Shown here piece after piece: positions 1 through 5,513 of a stretch of 8,746 bases of DNA; position 1 is the first letter of the stretch, and every line of letters begins with the position of its first letter. The stretch comes from Kordiimonadaceae bacterium UBA4441. Lineage in GTDB: Bacteria; Pseudomonadota; Alphaproteobacteria; Sphingomonadales; Emcibacteraceae. The position numbers were made by a program, and so were the translations under genes. The notes beneath the pieces were generated by a model. It searched no databases. It saw nothing but the letters and a program-made list of their open reading frames with translations, and was not told the origin of the DNA. The stretch lies in assembly GCA_002390425.1 (NCBI GenBank), contig DGPL01000026.1:648-9393 (forward strand), read 5' to 3'.

Positions 1-410
1 TCAAATATTTAGGTGTGCTTTATATGCTTTATATGGCGTGGAATATCCTGCGGGATGGTGGCGCGCTTGATGTTAAGAAGGGTGACATAAATAAAGAGCC
101 CGTTTCTATGATGCGTACGGCAGTTAAGGGTACTTTGATGAATGTTTTAAATCCTAAATTGTCGCTTTTTTTCCTCGCGTTCCTGCCGCAATTTGTTGAG
201 GTTGGACATCCGGACGCCACGGCGACCATGTTTTTGCTCGCGGGGGTTTTTATGTTGCTAACCTTTATTGTGTTTTCAGGGTATGGGCTTTGTGCGTCCC
301 TCGCCCATGAATATGTCATCAAACGTCCCGGGGTTTTAAAATGGTTAAAACGTTCATTTGCCGCAACCTTTGGGTTTTTGAGTGTACGGCTTGCGTTAAG
401 CGATCGTTAG
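1..410 (+). CDS. LysE/RhtB-family amino-acid exporter, C-terminal part (5' end outside window)
   Basis: The reading frame is already open at the left edge and codes for about 135 residues before a TAG at 408-410. The first visible residues (KYLGVLYMLYMAWNILRDG) match the middle of LysE/RhtB translocators, where a GaaYLlylg-like segment precedes the charged loop. A GTG at 15 lies inside this conserved segment and is not a start. Next come a loop with MMRTAVKGTLMNVLNPK, matching the family's F..G...nllNPK motif, and then strongly hydrophobic segments (LSLFFLAFLPQFV, then MFLLAGVFMLLTFIVFSGYG) consistent with inner-membrane helices. Family members are about 200-210 residues, so roughly the first 70 are missing here. 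Known members export amino acids or homoserine-lactone-like compounds; the substrate cannot be told from this sequence. The fold assignment is fairly safe. Confidence 0.85.
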   Translation, partial: KYLGVLYMLYMAWNILRDGGALDVKKGDINKEPVSMMRTAVKGTLMNVLNPKLSLFFLAFLPQFVEVGHPDATATMFLLAGVFMLLTFIVFSGYGLCASLAHEYVIKRPGVLKWLKRSFAATFGFLSVRLALSDR

Positions 411-426
411 TAGACTGATCTAAACG

Positions 427-454
427 TTGACATTCCTGCGATTATCCCTATTGT
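427..454 (+). promoter_or_regulatory. Candidate sigma-70 promoter of the DEAD-box helicase gene
   Basis: A perfect TTGACA (427-432) is followed after 16 bp by TATTGT (449-454), a 4/6 match to the -10 consensus. The start codon lies about 40 bp downstream. It sits between the end of the exporter gene and the helicase start, in the right direction. The weak -10 keeps this tentative. A TATATT at 461-466 is an alternative -10 but has no -35 at a usable distance. Confidence 0.4.
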
Positions 455-494
455 GCGCGGTATATTAGATAATCAATAGGAAAATAAGCACCGT

Positions 495-1781
495 ATGAGT
501 TTTGAATATTTGGGCCTTAGCGATAACGTACTCGCCGCCGTGAGTGAAGCAGGCTACACAGAGCCCACCCCCATTCAAAAGAAAACAATTCCAAGCACCC
601 TGCAAGGGCGGGATATACTTGGCATTGCTCAAACCGGTACCGGTAAAACGGCAAGCTTTACACTTCCGATGATAGATATCCTTTCCCAAGGACGCGCCCG
701 CGCCCGCATGCCAAGGTCATTAATATTAGAACCAACACGTGAACTCGCCGCGCAAGTGGAAGAAAGCTTTGATAAATACGGTATAAATTCAAAGCTTACA
801 TGTGCGCTTCTTATTGGTGGTACCGATTTTAAAGGTCAGGTACAAAAACTTGATAAGGGTGTTGATGTCTTAATCGCGACACCAGGCCGTCTGCTTGATC
901 ATATGGAACGCGGTAATGTGATGCTTACGGGTGTTGAGCTATTGGTGGTTGATGAAGCGGACCGGATGCTTGATATGGGATTTATTCCGGATATTGAACG
1001 CATTTGTAAAATGCTGCCGAAAAAAATACAGTCGCTTTTCTTTTCCGCGACCATGCCGCCAGGAGTTAAAAAACTTACGGATAGCTTTTTAAAAGATCCA
1101 AAAGAATTTGAAGTTTCCGCACCAACAACAACGGCCGTGACCATTGAACAAAAACTTGTGAAGTTTAGAGGCGACGACAGCTTAAAACGCAAAGTGCTGC
1201 GTCACTTGTTGGATGAGAATGATATTAAAAACGCGATTATTTTCTGCAACCGCAAAAAAGAAGTGAAGATCGTTAATAAGTCGCTCAATGTTCATAAATA
1301 TAGCTCTGCGGAACTTCATGGTGATTTACATCAAGACACGCGAATGGAAGTACTCGCCAAATTTAAAAAGGGCGAAACACAAATATTGGTCGCCAGTGAT
1401 GTTGCCGCCCGTGGATTAGATATCCCCGATGTGGGACACGTTTTTAATTTTGATGTGCCAAATATCCCAGAGGATTATATCCACAGAATTGGACGCACGG
1501 GACGCGCCGGGAAAGAGGGTAAATCATTCACCCTTAGCACCCAATATGATAAGAAATATTTGGATGCACTTCTTAAGTTTCTGAAGAAGGATATACCGCT
1601 TCTGGAACTGCCCGAAAACATCGTTAAAGAGTCGCCAAAAAAGAATCAAAAGGTAAATAAAGTTAAGAAAAATTACCAAAAAGACGATGTAAAAATCAAT
1701 TCAGAAGAAAAAGTTTCTAATAAAGGTAAGAAGGTCATTGTCGGCATGGGAGACCATGTTCCAGATTTCCTAACACGTTAA
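495..1781 (+). CDS. DEAD-box ATP-dependent RNA helicase (RhlE-like)
   Basis: This complete 428-residue helicase uses ATP to unwind short RNA duplexes in the cytoplasm; relatives act in ribosome assembly, RNA decay and cold adaptation. All core motifs are visible: Q motif with Phe3 and GYTEPTPIQ ending at Gln28; motif I AQTGTGKT (45-52); Ia PTRELA (80-85); GG (108-109); Ib TPGR (129-132); II DEAD (153-156); III SAT (184-186); IV IIFCN (248-252); V with ARGLD (305-309); VI HRIGRTGR (330-337). After the core, residues about 375-412 form a lysine-rich, low-complexity tail likely to bind RNA. The protein ends GMGDHVPDFLTR, a tail type I associate with alphaproteobacterial relatives. The upstream AGG is about 14 bases from the ATG, so the ribosome site is weak, but the start is fixed by the Q-motif Phe at residue 3. 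RhlE is the closest known subgroup by motif feel; the exact orthology is not established. Confidence 0.95.
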   Translation: MSFEYLGLSDNVLAAVSEAGYTEPTPIQKKTIPSTLQGRDILGIAQTGTGKTASFTLPMIDILSQGRARARMPRSLILEPTRELAAQVEESFDKYGINSKLTCALLIGGTDFKGQVQKLDKGVDVLIATPGRLLDHMERGNVMLTGVELLVVDEADRMLDMGFIPDIERICKMLPKKIQSLFFSATMPPGVKKLTDSFLKDPKEFEVSAPTTTAVTIEQKLVKFRGDDSLKRKVLRHLLDENDIKNAIIFCNRKKEVKIVNKSLNVHKYSSAELHGDLHQDTRMEVLAKFKKGETQILVASDVAARGLDIPDVGHVFNFDVPNIPEDYIHRIGRTGRAGKEGKSFTLSTQYDKKYLDALLKFLKKDIPLLELPENIVKESPKKNQKVNKVKKNYQKDDVKINSEEKVSNKGKKVIVGMGDHVPDFLTR

Positions 1782-1785
1782 ATAG

Positions 1786-1806
1786 TTGAATATATTCAAT
1801 TTTTTT
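1786..1806 (+). terminator. Weak candidate terminator after the helicase gene
   Basis: A perfect 14-base palindrome TTGAATATATTCAA (1786-1799) begins four bases after the helicase stop and is followed at once by seven T (1800-1806). Geometry fits a rho-independent terminator, but the stem is short and contains only two G-C pairs, so termination would be inefficient. It might instead be a protein-binding palindrome. Confidence 0.35.
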
Positions 1807-1864
1807 ACTAAAAATTACATTATAACATGACAAAACTATAGTTAATTTTTTCTTAACTAAGCTA

Positions 1865-1894
1865 TTGATTTTTATCAGCTTTTCTTATTATAAG
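1865..1894 (+). promoter_or_regulatory. Candidate promoter upstream of the diguanylate cyclase
   Basis: TTGATT (1865-1870) and TATAAG (1889-1894) are separated by 18 bp and point toward the cyclase gene, leaving a leader of about 105 bases before the ATG at 2008. The surrounding DNA (1800-1940) is very AT-rich, so chance matches are expected. The same gap also holds repeated TAGTTAA/TTAACTA words (1839-1845, 1853-1859 and the palindrome AGTTAACT at 1895-1902), which could be operator half-sites. Otherwise I see no gene in 1782-1950. Confidence 0.3.
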
Positions 1895-1950
1895 TAGTTA
1901 ACTTTATATTAAATATATATCTCATATACTTCATTGTAATTGGGGGGGAT

Positions 1951-2007
1951 ATGTTAGTTCTAGATTTGCGTATATTAGAAAACAATAATAAAAGAGATCT
2001 TAAGTAA
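1951..2007 (+). other. Possible 18-codon upstream ORF before the diguanylate cyclase
   Basis: An ATG at 1951 follows a run of seven G (1942-1948) in otherwise AT-rich DNA and opens 18 codons (MLVLDLRILENNNKRDLK). Its TAA (2005-2007) directly abuts the ATG at 2008 that I take as the natural cyclase start, and it is in the same frame. The G-run could serve as a poor, too-close ribosome site (two bases from the ATG). It might be a leader peptide or pure chance; nothing in the peptide identifies it. Confidence 0.2.
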
Positions 2008-2148
2008 ATGACTAAGTTTTTATCCGATAGCGACAAAGAATTCATCTGGGGAAATTCCAGCAACGCTATTAGCGTGATGACCTAATATCAGGTCGTTCCA
2101 ACGCCGAAAAATTATCATCTTTGGTATACCTATTCTGCTAAGTCCGAT
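2008..2148 (+). pseudogene. Severed N-terminal segment of the diguanylate cyclase (in-frame TAA at 2083-2085)
   Basis: The ATG at 2008 is preceded by GAGA (1994-1997, ten bases away), a better ribosome site than anything before the downstream ATG at 2149. Twenty-five codons (MTKFLSDSDKEFIWGNSSNA then ISVMT) run to TAA at 2083-2085. The same frame continues at once without another stop, reading YQV then VPTPKNYHLWYTY and on into the ATG at 2149. The TPxNYxxWY word is the conserved N-terminal hallmark of a group of alphaproteobacterial GGDEF proteins, so it should be part of the protein. One base change (for example from AAA or CAA) would restore a single 356-codon gene. I infer a nonsense mutation or read error; programmed readthrough is less likely. 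Confidence 0.65.
2077..2096 (+). repeat. Inverted repeat enclosing the in-frame stop
   Basis: ATGACCT (2077-2083) can pair with AGGTCGT (2090-2096), seven pairs including one T-G wobble, around a six-base loop AATATC. The TAA at 2083-2085 starts at the last stem base and runs into the loop. In RNA this is a modest hairpin. It may be coincidental, because it also lies in coding sequence. Confidence 0.35.
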
Positions 2149-3078
2149 ATGAATTTAACCAAAGTCGTCGACAGCATGATTGAAAAGAAGATGACATTTA
2201 ACGAAGAGCTTAGTGAAAAGCTTTACGAGAAACTCTTCTCTGCTGAAAAAGAATTAAAAACGATCGTTGAAACTGGTACGACATTCCAAAAAGAATTAAA
2301 GAAAATCGTTTCCGTCTTAAAAGAAACCGGTGAAGACACAAGTCTGCATACAAATACATTGATGGAACAGATGAGTAAGCTCTCCGACTTTGAAGGAGCA
2401 AATGAATTAAAAGATATTGTTAAAGTAATTATTGACGATACTGATAAAATGCAGGCTCAAAGTCAGAAACTTGAAAGTAAGCTTGAAGAAAGTACTTTTA
2501 AAATCGAAAGCCTGCAGTCGAATTTAGAAAATGCCAGAATTGAAAGTCGCACGGATGCCTTAACGAATATCGGTAACCGCAAGTTTTTCGAAGAAAAAAT
2601 TGAAGAATATGTTACGAACCATAAGAAGCTCGGACACGACTTATGTCTTATCCCTTGTGATATCGATTTCTTTAAGAAATTCAACGATAACTTTGGACAC
2701 CAAATCGGTGATCAAGTGTTAAAAGTTGTTGCCCATGTGATCAAAAAAGAATTAGGACTTCAAGGTTCAGCAGCACGTTACGGCGGCGAAGAATTTGCCA
2801 TACTGCTTCCTAAAGCGAAACTTGGTGATGCCATTGAACTTGCTGATCATATTCGAAAAGTAATTTCAGAACGCATTATTAAAAATAAAAATACGGGCGC
2901 CAATTTTGATCGCATTACGATGTCATTTGGTGTCGCCAGTATGAATGCGAACATGACCGCAGATGATTTAATTCAGAAATTAGATTCAGCGCTATATTTA
3001 TCAAAAGCAAACGGTCGCAACATGGTTCAAAGTGAACTTGAACTAGATCAGGTCGTAGACGGAAAACAAAGCGCCTAA
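2149..3078 (+). CDS. GGDEF diguanylate cyclase (C-terminal 309 residues after an in-frame stop)
   Basis: The enzyme would join two GTP into cyclic di-GMP, the second messenger that shifts cells from swimming to surface growth. Numbered from the ATG at 2149, residues 1-130 are helical and charged, with a likely coiled coil at about 95-130 leading into the catalytic domain, as in dimeric cyclases. The domain begins DALTNIGNR (136-144), continues with the metal/nucleotide segment DIDFFKKFND (171-180), and has the signature RYGGEEF (210-216), a valid active A-site. It ends SKANGRN (285-291). The RxxD inhibitory I-site expected five residues before GGEEF is GLQG (203-206), so product feedback inhibition by that site should be absent. 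No signal peptide or membrane segment is seen, so it is cytoplasmic. There is no good ribosome site before 2149; the natural start is probably 2008, cut off by TAA at 2083. Whether the short form is made is unknown. Confidence 0.88.
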   Translation: MNLTKVVDSMIEKKMTFNEELSEKLYEKLFSAEKELKTIVETGTTFQKELKKIVSVLKETGEDTSLHTNTLMEQMSKLSDFEGANELKDIVKVIIDDTDKMQAQSQKLESKLEESTFKIESLQSNLENARIESRTDALTNIGNRKFFEEKIEEYVTNHKKLGHDLCLIPCDIDFFKKFNDNFGHQIGDQVLKVVAHVIKKELGLQGSAARYGGEEFAILLPKAKLGDAIELADHIRKVISERIIKNKNTGANFDRITMSFGVASMNANMTADDLIQKLDSALYLSKANGRNMVQSELELDQVVDGKQSA

Positions 3079-3098
3079 TAGCAATTTAAACAAATATC

Positions 3099-3135
3099 AA
3101 AGTGCCATTTCCATTATGGGTATGGCACTTTTTTT
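3099..3135 (+). terminator. Rho-independent terminator of the diguanylate cyclase gene
   Basis: AAAGTGCCAT (3099-3108) and ATGGCACTTT (3122-3131) form a perfect ten-pair stem with a 13-base loop, followed by T through 3135. It starts 20 bases after the cyclase stop and lies between two convergent genes. The reverse direction has only a short T tract, so it is mainly a plus-strand terminator, though it may also help end the phosphatase operon. Confidence 0.85.
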
Positions 3136-3142
3136 ATGGGAT

Positions 3143-4177
3143 TTACTTAAATCCCATATATATTTCGAGCTGCGCGGTAATCCCTTTGTTTTTTAATCCA
3201 GCCTGACGGGCTTTGGTAAGGGCTTCTTTGGCTGAGTTCTTATCAACATTGAATAAATGTGCCGCAAGGATCATTGATGCACGATCCCCGGATCCGCAAT
3301 GAACAAAAACATCGCCGTCATCGGTTTCTGAAATTAGGTTTAGTGCTTTTTCAAGCTCCGCTAAATTTAATTTGTTATCTTTAATATCGCCATAGCGGTC
3401 ATTATAAATACGCGCGCGCATGAATTTCAAGCCAGCTTGTTCAACGTACTTTTGTTCTTCAAAACCTTTATTTTCTTTTGCGGCGCGGTTCGTAATCACC
3501 GTTGTTATGCCGCGCTCTTTCATCATGCTAATGGCTTCTGGGCTTGGTTGGCTCGCGATATAAAAGTTTTTATATTTTACAACATTTTTTAAACCGCCAA
3601 ACGGTTCAACTTTTCTAACCGTTTCTTCGATCATTTGATGATAGCGCGGCACGCCCCATTCTGATTGTAGGCCAGCCGCCGTTGCCATTTTAAATGCCTC
3701 TTCTTTTGAATAGCCATAATCGCGATATAGAATGGCGCCCAATGTTGATGCAACGCGCTGTCCATGGCTGCAATGAAGTAAGATTTTCTTACCCTTTTTT
3801 GATGCTTTATCAATTTCTTGTTTTATTTCTTCAAGCGCAGTATGGCTAAACCCTACTTCAAAAGAAGGCTCGGTTAGATAAGGAATTTGTTTATATGCAA
3901 TCCCCTGCTCTTCTACGACGGCTTTTTCATCAAACCCGAGATCTTCATTAAACTCACGGACATTGATAACTAGATCAAAACCTTTGTCTTTAAGCATTTT
4001 AGCTGTGTCTTCATCGGGCTGGGCCGCGTAAACCACATTACCTAAATGAGGCATAGTTTTTAAATTACCAAATGGTGTATTTGGTTTTTCCGTAATACGG
4101 TCAATATCATCCGCATAAGAAAATGAGCCGAAAAAAACGCCCATAAATAACATTAATAGAATTTTTTTCATCGGCAT
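3143..4177 (-). CDS. Exported protein with two tandem dual-specificity-phosphatase-like (BLH/DUF442-type) modules
   Basis: This 344-residue protein is the last gene of a three-gene operon. A signal peptide is clear (MKKILLMLFMGVFFGSFSYA, cleavage before DD), so it is likely periplasmic. Module 1 (about 34-180) has PFGNLK, AAQPD (51-55), VINVRE, GFDE, IPY, the P-loop HCSHGQR with Cys136 and Arg141, and the tail RDYGYSKEEA. Module 2 (about 190-344) begins EPFGGLK and has ASQPS, VITNR, and HCGSGDR with Cys294 and Arg299. The QP and CxxxxR signatures match the phosphatase-like domain of beta-lactamase-hydrolase-like proteins; substrate unknown. Module 2 differs more and loses the IPY segment (RARIYND instead). 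Both modules keep the nucleophile Cys and the Arg, so activity is possible. The ATG at 4171 (Met3) may be the true start, because the upstream AAGTGAG lies nine bases from it but only three from the first ATG. The gap to the upstream gene is 25 bases. Confidence 0.85.
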   Translation of the reverse strand: MPMKKILLMLFMGVFFGSFSYADDIDRITEKPNTPFGNLKTMPHLGNVVYAAQPDEDTAKMLKDKGFDLVINVREFNEDLGFDEKAVVEEQGIAYKQIPYLTEPSFEVGFSHTALEEIKQEIDKASKKGKKILLHCSHGQRVASTLGAILYRDYGYSKEEAFKMATAAGLQSEWGVPRYHQMIEETVRKVEPFGGLKNVVKYKNFYIASQPSPEAISMMKERGITTVITNRAAKENKGFEEQKYVEQAGLKFMRARIYNDRYGDIKDNKLNLAELEKALNLISETDDGDVFVHCGSGDRASMILAAHLFNVDKNSAKEALTKARQAGLKNKGITAQLEIYMGFK

Positions 4178-4180
4178 CGG

Positions 4181-4187
4181 CTCACTT
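4181..4187 (-). promoter_or_regulatory. Ribosome binding site that favours the second ATG (4171) of the two-module gene
   Basis: On the minus strand AAGTGAG (4187 down to 4181) is three bases from the ATG at 4177 and nine bases from the ATG at 4171. The second spacing is normal. The protein then begins MKKILLMLF, a typical signal-peptide start, two residues shorter than the longest reading. Confidence 0.5.
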
Positions 4188-4202
4188 ATTTTTTGTATTA
4201 TA

Positions 4203-4769
4203 TTATTTCAATTGGTCCAGGTAGCGTTCAAAGGCAGCACCCGTATTCTTACTGGTAAGTCCTGCTTTTGCGGCAATATCCATTGCCTGCTCTTTTGAAT
4301 ACCCGTAATCACGTGCAAGTACTGATCCTAATGCGGCGGCGGCACGCTGACCTGATTGGCAATGCATAAAGACTTTTTGACCGCTTTTTGTCGCATCAGA
4401 TAACATTTTTGATAACTCAGCAATGCCGTCATCATCGACATTTCTAACTTTATCGTTAATGCTGCCTTTAAAATAAGGGATGCGCGCAAATGACATTCCA
4501 TTTTCTTCAACGACTTGCTGTTGATCAAACGCCACTTTTTCATCATCATATTTGACGCTGATAATAATGTTAAAGCCTTTTTCCTTTAACATTTTAATGG
4601 TTTCTTCGTCTGGTTGCCCACCATAAAGAACATTACCGACATAAGATGCCTTTTTCATATTCCCAAAGGGTTCCATTTGCTTTTCTTCGGTCAAATGGTC
4701 AAGGTTTTGTGCCGACGCTATATTGGCTGCCATCATAGCAGTAAGAGCGAATAATAACTTTTTAAACAT
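4203..4769 (-). CDS. Exported single-module dual-specificity-phosphatase-like protein
   Basis: This 188-residue paralogue is the middle gene of the operon. The signal peptide MFKKLLFALTAMMAANIASA has a typical ASA cleavage site before QN. The mature part is one module: MEPFGNMKK (32-40), GGQPDEET (50-57), IIISVK, VAFDQQQVVEENGM, RIPYFKG, the P-loop HCQSGQR with Cys137 and Arg142, and ARDYGYSKEQA near the end. The family (BLH/DUF442-like, cysteine phosphatase fold) is recognised from the QP and CX4R signatures; reaction and substrate are unknown. AAGG, eight bases before the ATG, overlaps the TAA of the upstream gene, and only ten bases separate the two genes, so translation is probably coupled. 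Domain-by-domain similarity to both neighbours points to tandem duplication. Confidence 0.85.
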   Translation of the reverse strand: MFKKLLFALTAMMAANIASAQNLDHLTEEKQMEPFGNMKKASYVGNVLYGGQPDEETIKMLKEKGFNIIISVKYDDEKVAFDQQQVVEENGMSFARIPYFKGSINDKVRNVDDDGIAELSKMLSDATKSGQKVFMHCQSGQRAAAALGSVLARDYGYSKEQAMDIAAKAGLTSKNTGAAFERYLDQLK

Positions 4770-4779
4770 AATATATACC

Positions 4780-5343
4780 TTATTTTAGCGTATCTAAAAA
4801 TTCGCTGTGCATCTTAGCTAGAAATTCACTTTTAAGACCCGCATCATCAGCAATTTTCATTGATTCTTCTTTTGAAACACCATAATCACGATAGAGCGCA
4901 GCCCCTAAAAGTGATCCTGCACGCTGAGAATGGGTGCAATGTAACATAATCTTTGTGCCATTTTCCCCTGCAGCATATACAACAGATAAAATGTCATCCA
5001 TCGCGCCAAGATCAATAGAGCGGCCTTTCATATAAGGGATTTGAACAAATGGAATGCCCTGCTCTTCGACGGCTTTTCTCTCGTCAAACCCTTCGTCTTC
5101 TGCTTCACCGCGGATACTGATAACCAATCCAATGTCATGATCTTTTAATATACCAACTGTTGCTTTATCCGGCTGATCGGCAAAAACCACATGTCCATAT
5201 TGGCTAACGACTTTAAGGTTTCCAAATGCTTCTTGCTCACCTTTTTCTGTTAGTGGCACCATTTGCGCGAAACTAACCGCTGAAAAGAAAAGCAAAATCA
5301 GAAGAGCGACAAAAGTATTTCTAGAAAGTTTAGTGATATTCAT
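4780..5343 (-). CDS. Exported single-module dual-specificity-phosphatase-like protein, first gene of the operon
   Basis: This 187-residue protein opens the operon. It has an N-terminal signal peptide (charged MNITKLSRN, hydrophobic core FVALLILLFFSAV, cleavage after SFA before QM). The module follows the same order as the next two genes: AFGNLK (39-44), ADQPDKAT (55-62), LVISIRGE (73-80), GFDERKAVEEQGI, IPYMKG, P-loop HCTHSQR with Cys136 and Arg141, then YRDYGVSKEES. In this copy the P-loop glycine found in the other three modules is Ser139, which may alter or reduce catalysis. The ribosome site AGGA sits eight bases before the ATG. A good promoter lies just upstream (5375-5403). The family is BLH/DUF442-like cysteine phosphatase; the periplasmic target is unknown. 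Confidence 0.85.
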   Translation of the reverse strand: MNITKLSRNTFVALLILLFFSAVSFAQMVPLTEKGEQEAFGNLKVVSQYGHVVFADQPDKATVGILKDHDIGLVISIRGEAEDEGFDERKAVEEQGIPFVQIPYMKGRSIDLGAMDDILSVVYAAGENGTKIMLHCTHSQRAGSLLGAALYRDYGVSKEESMKIADDAGLKSEFLAKMHSEFLDTLK

Positions 5344-5374
5344 GAAAATTATCCTGATGATTGATACTAGTTAA

Positions 5375-5403
5375 ATTATACGTTTTTTATTTTATACGTT
5401 CAA
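5375..5403 (-). promoter_or_regulatory. Sigma-70 promoter of the phosphatase-like operon
   Basis: On the minus strand TTGAAC (5403 down to 5398) and a perfect TATAAT (5380 down to 5375) are separated by 17 bp, a near-ideal promoter. The predicted start is near 5368, giving a leader of about 25 bases. The word TTATACGTT occurs twice on the plus strand (5376-5384 and 5392-5400), once over each promoter element, and could be a regulator's binding site. Confidence 0.7.
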
Positions 5404-5441
5404 CCAGATTATTTTGGATTAATATTATTTATACCACTTTT

Positions 5442-5455
5442 GTTCTTTTTTGTTC
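5442..5455 (+). promoter_or_regulatory. Imperfect second LexA-like repeat (GTTC-N6-GTTC)
   Basis: Two GTTC words (5442-5445 and 5452-5455) lie six bases apart, one base short of the standard seven, just upstream of the TTGACA. Together with the perfect box downstream they bracket the promoter as TGTTCT, TGTTCT, AGAACA, AGAACA. It could help cooperative LexA binding or be a decayed site. Confidence 0.35.
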
Positions 5456-5484
5456 TTGACATATCTTTCGACTTAAATTAGAAC
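5456..5484 (+). promoter_or_regulatory. Sigma-70 promoter of the small membrane-protein gene
   Basis: A perfect TTGACA (5456-5461) and TAGAAC (5479-5484, 4/6) are spaced 17 bp apart. The predicted start is near 5491, about 23 bases before the ATG. The -10 hexamer contains the first GAAC of the LexA box, so repressor binding would block polymerase. Confidence 0.65.
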
Positions 5485-5495
5485 ATAATCAGAAC
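5481..5495 (+). promoter_or_regulatory. LexA (SOS) box, alphaproteobacterial type
   Basis: GAAC (5481-5484) and GAAC (5492-5495) are separated by exactly seven bases, equal to GTTC-N7-GTTC on the other strand. This direct repeat is the established LexA operator in alphaproteobacteria. Flanking bases (AGAACA twice, then AAAA) also resemble typical boxes. It covers the -10 and predicted +1 of the downstream gene, a textbook repressor position. Direct control of the gene at 5514 by DNA damage is inferred. Confidence 0.75.
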
Positions 5496-5513
5496 AAAAT
5501 AAAGGAATGCATA

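Noticed and set aside
15..17. GTG as start of a 131-residue gene
   Set aside because: It lies inside a conserved LysE-family segment and the frame is open upstream to the window edge, so the gene begins outside.
461..469. TATATTAGA shared by the regions before the helicase and the cyclase (461-469 and 1971-1979) as a common promoter motif
   Set aside because: No -35-like word at a suitable distance in either place; a nine-base AT-rich match is expected by chance.
1875..2063. 62-codon minus-strand ORF in the AT-rich gap before the cyclase
   Set aside because: Composition-driven open frame that overlaps the likely cyclase start and has no motif I could recognise.
3099..3131. Inverted repeat considered as an operator or attachment site
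   Set aside because: Position just after a stop codon, ten-pair stem and following T tract fit an ordinary terminator.
4328..4549. 73-codon minus-strand ORF inside the middle phosphatase-like gene
   Set aside because: It is an alternative frame of a well-supported gene and has no features of its own.
3143..5343. Repeat array such as CRISPR or an IS-derived duplication in the three-gene region
   Set aside because: The repetition is at protein level across diverged paralogues; there are no short identical spaced repeats, terminal inverted repeats or transposase.
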